Below, one piece after another: positions 5,424 through 6,341 of a stretch of DNA of 6,341 nt. Source of the stretch: Hyphomicrobiales bacterium (GTDB lineage: Bacteria > Pseudomonadota > Alphaproteobacteria > Rhizobiales > Aestuariivirgaceae); assembly GCA_025356765.1 (NCBI GenBank), contig JANXRO010000056.1, positions 1 through 6,341 on the forward strand, read 5' to 3'. The position numbers were made by a program, and so were the translations under genes. Position 1 is the first letter of the stretch. Every line of letters starts with the position of its first letter. The notes beneath the pieces are model-generated. The model made no database searches. It was not told the origin of the DNA and saw nothing but the letters and a program-made list of their open reading frames with translations.

Positions 5424-6341
5424 GGCAAATTATCGCGCATAAAAATATCAATCCTGATGCGTTCTTGCGCTTCAATCAGCGGCGCATTATCCGCCCGCGC
5501 CATTAACACGCGCACGGCCGAGCGCACCTCGTGGCCAGCATCTTGATTGATAATCACATCAATGGTGTTGCGGATCAAAGCGCGGCGTGAACCATCTGTC
5601 ACCTCATGGGCGATGAACACAATATCATTGGCGCGTTTGGATTCGTCCAATGCTGTCACAATGCCTGCCGTGCCGCCGCCCACGTTATAGATGCCGAGCA
5701 AATCAGAATGTTCACGCAGCAGCTGCTTGGCCAGTTCTTCGCTTCGCTCCATATCATCGCGTGATTCACGCACTGGCAAAATTACCAGTTGCGAAAATTC
5801 ATGCGCCATCACTTGTTCAAAACCAAATTGCCGTTCGATATGATCCCGCAAAGCAAGCGAGCCTGCAAACATACCAACCTTACCTTTGCGGCCCGCCAAA
5901 AACCGTCCCATCAATCCAGCCGCTGTGCGTCCTGCTGATGAGTTATCAATGCCAGCATAATGTGTGCGCTTTGAACCGGGCACATCAGACACCAGGGTTA
6001 CAACCGAAACACCTTTGGCCACCAACGCATTGATCGCCTCGCGCACGGCCGGATGATCGAGCGCCACAACAGCAACGCCGTCGATGCCATCTTCCAGCTC
6101 ATCCAAAACCTTGGCCAGCAATGGGCCATCAAAAACGTCAACGCGTTTCACCATAATGGAAACCCGTTCGCCCGCCATGCGCTGAGCTGCGGCCTCAACC
6201 TCATCAGAAATGCGGTTCATAAATTCGCCAGCCGTATCTGGCAAAACAAACCAGAAGCGATATTCGCGGCCACGTGCCAATCTGGCCGCAATCCGATCGG
6301 GCTGATAATTCAGCTCTCTGATGGCTGATTCCACTTTTTCA
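5420..6341 (-). CDS. LacI-family transcriptional regulator, 5' end cut by window edge
   Basis: The frame is open to the right edge, so the helix-turn-helix itself lies outside the window. The first visible residues (EKVESAIRELNYQPDRIAARLARG) are the end of the LacI DNA-binding domain and the hinge. The GTG at 6334 is the conserved Val of that segment, not a real start. The remaining roughly 285 residues form a periplasmic-binding-protein-like sugar sensor: YAGIDNSSAGRTAAGLMG, QFGFEQV, IYNVGGGTAGIVTAL, VFIAHEVTDGSRRALI and VIINQDAGHEVRSAVRVL appear in the expected order. It ends in RIRIDIFMRDNLP, a C-terminus I associate with rhizobial members related to sugar ABC-transporter regulators (Peripla_BP_4 subtype). 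It would repress or activate a carbohydrate-uptake operon in response to a sugar ligand. The target operon is not in the window and probably lies to the right. It is convergent with the hydrolase, so it is unlikely to control that gene from here. Confidence 0.9.
   Translation of the reverse strand, partial: EKVESAIRELNYQPDRIAARLARGREYRFWFVLPDTAGEFMNRISDEVEAAAQRMAGERVSIMVKRVDVFDGPLLAKVLDELEDGIDGVAVVALDHPAVREAINALVAKGVSVVTLVSDVPGSKRTHYAGIDNSSAGRTAAGLMGRFLAGRKGKVGMFAGSLALRDHIERQFGFEQVMAHEFSQLVILPVRESRDDMERSEELAKQLLREHSDLLGIYNVGGGTAGIVTALDESKRANDIVFIAHEVTDGSRRALIRNTIDVIINQDAGHEVRSAVRVLMARADNAPLIEAQERIRIDIFMRDNLP

Noticed and set aside
5403..5445. Inverted repeat GCGCG/CGCGC flanked by T-run and A-run across the convergent stops, considered as a bidirectional terminator
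   Set aside because: On both strands the 3' flank of the stem is A-rich rather than T-rich, which is the wrong polarity for intrinsic termination, and the loop is about 19 nt.
6332..6334. GTG at 6334 as the start of the LacI-family gene
   Set aside because: The reading frame continues upstream to the window edge with EK before this Val, matching the conserved end of the LacI helix-turn-helix domain, so the true start is outside the window.

Overview
The window looks like chromosomal DNA from an alphaproteobacterium, probably in or near the Hyphomicrobiales. The clues are a LacI-type regulator whose C-terminus resembles rhizobial members, an exact alphaproteobacterial-type LexA box (GTTC-N7-GTTC), a Tat-exported YcbB-type L,D-transpeptidase, and a small hypothetical protein with an RGRWFL motif that I associate with this class. 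Base composition is close to balanced. I see no tRNA, rRNA, CRISPR array or insertion sequence.

Layout. (1) Positions 1-1092, minus strand: an MFS transporter of the HcaT (3-phenylpropionate permease-like) type, cut by the left edge. (2) 1093-1199: a short divergent intergenic region. (3) 1200-1946, plus: a hypothetical protein with a helical N-terminal half and a low-complexity Ala/Pro/Val-rich C-terminal half. (4) 1947-2257: a promoter (TTGACT, 17 bp, TAGGTT) whose spacer holds the LexA-type box, then a 9-bp stem with a 4-nt loop at the predicted transcription start and a leader of about 250 nt. (5) 2258-3553, plus: a Tat-exported L,D-transpeptidase with a peptidoglycan-binding domain and a YkuD catalytic domain. 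(6) 3617-4546, plus: a ring-cleaving dioxygenase of the MhqO/glyoxalase superfamily, whose Shine-Dalgarno lies inside a perfect 8-bp inverted repeat. (7) 4557-5423, plus: an alpha/beta hydrolase with an N-terminal membrane anchor, 10 nt after the dioxygenase and probably co-transcribed. (8) 5420-6341, minus: a LacI-family regulator lacking its N-terminal DNA-binding helices because of the right edge. It converges on the hydrolase, and the two genes share the palindrome TTAA as overlapping stop codons.

How they may work together. The dioxygenase and hydrolase form a plausible two-gene unit for breaking down or detoxifying an aromatic or quinone-like compound, with translation possibly gated by an RNA hairpin. 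The L,D-transpeptidase remodels peptidoglycan in the periplasm, and its only visible promoter carries a candidate SOS operator, which would link DNA damage to cell-wall cross-linking. These two regulatory arrangements are the most interesting non-coding signals here. Neither is proven by sequence alone.
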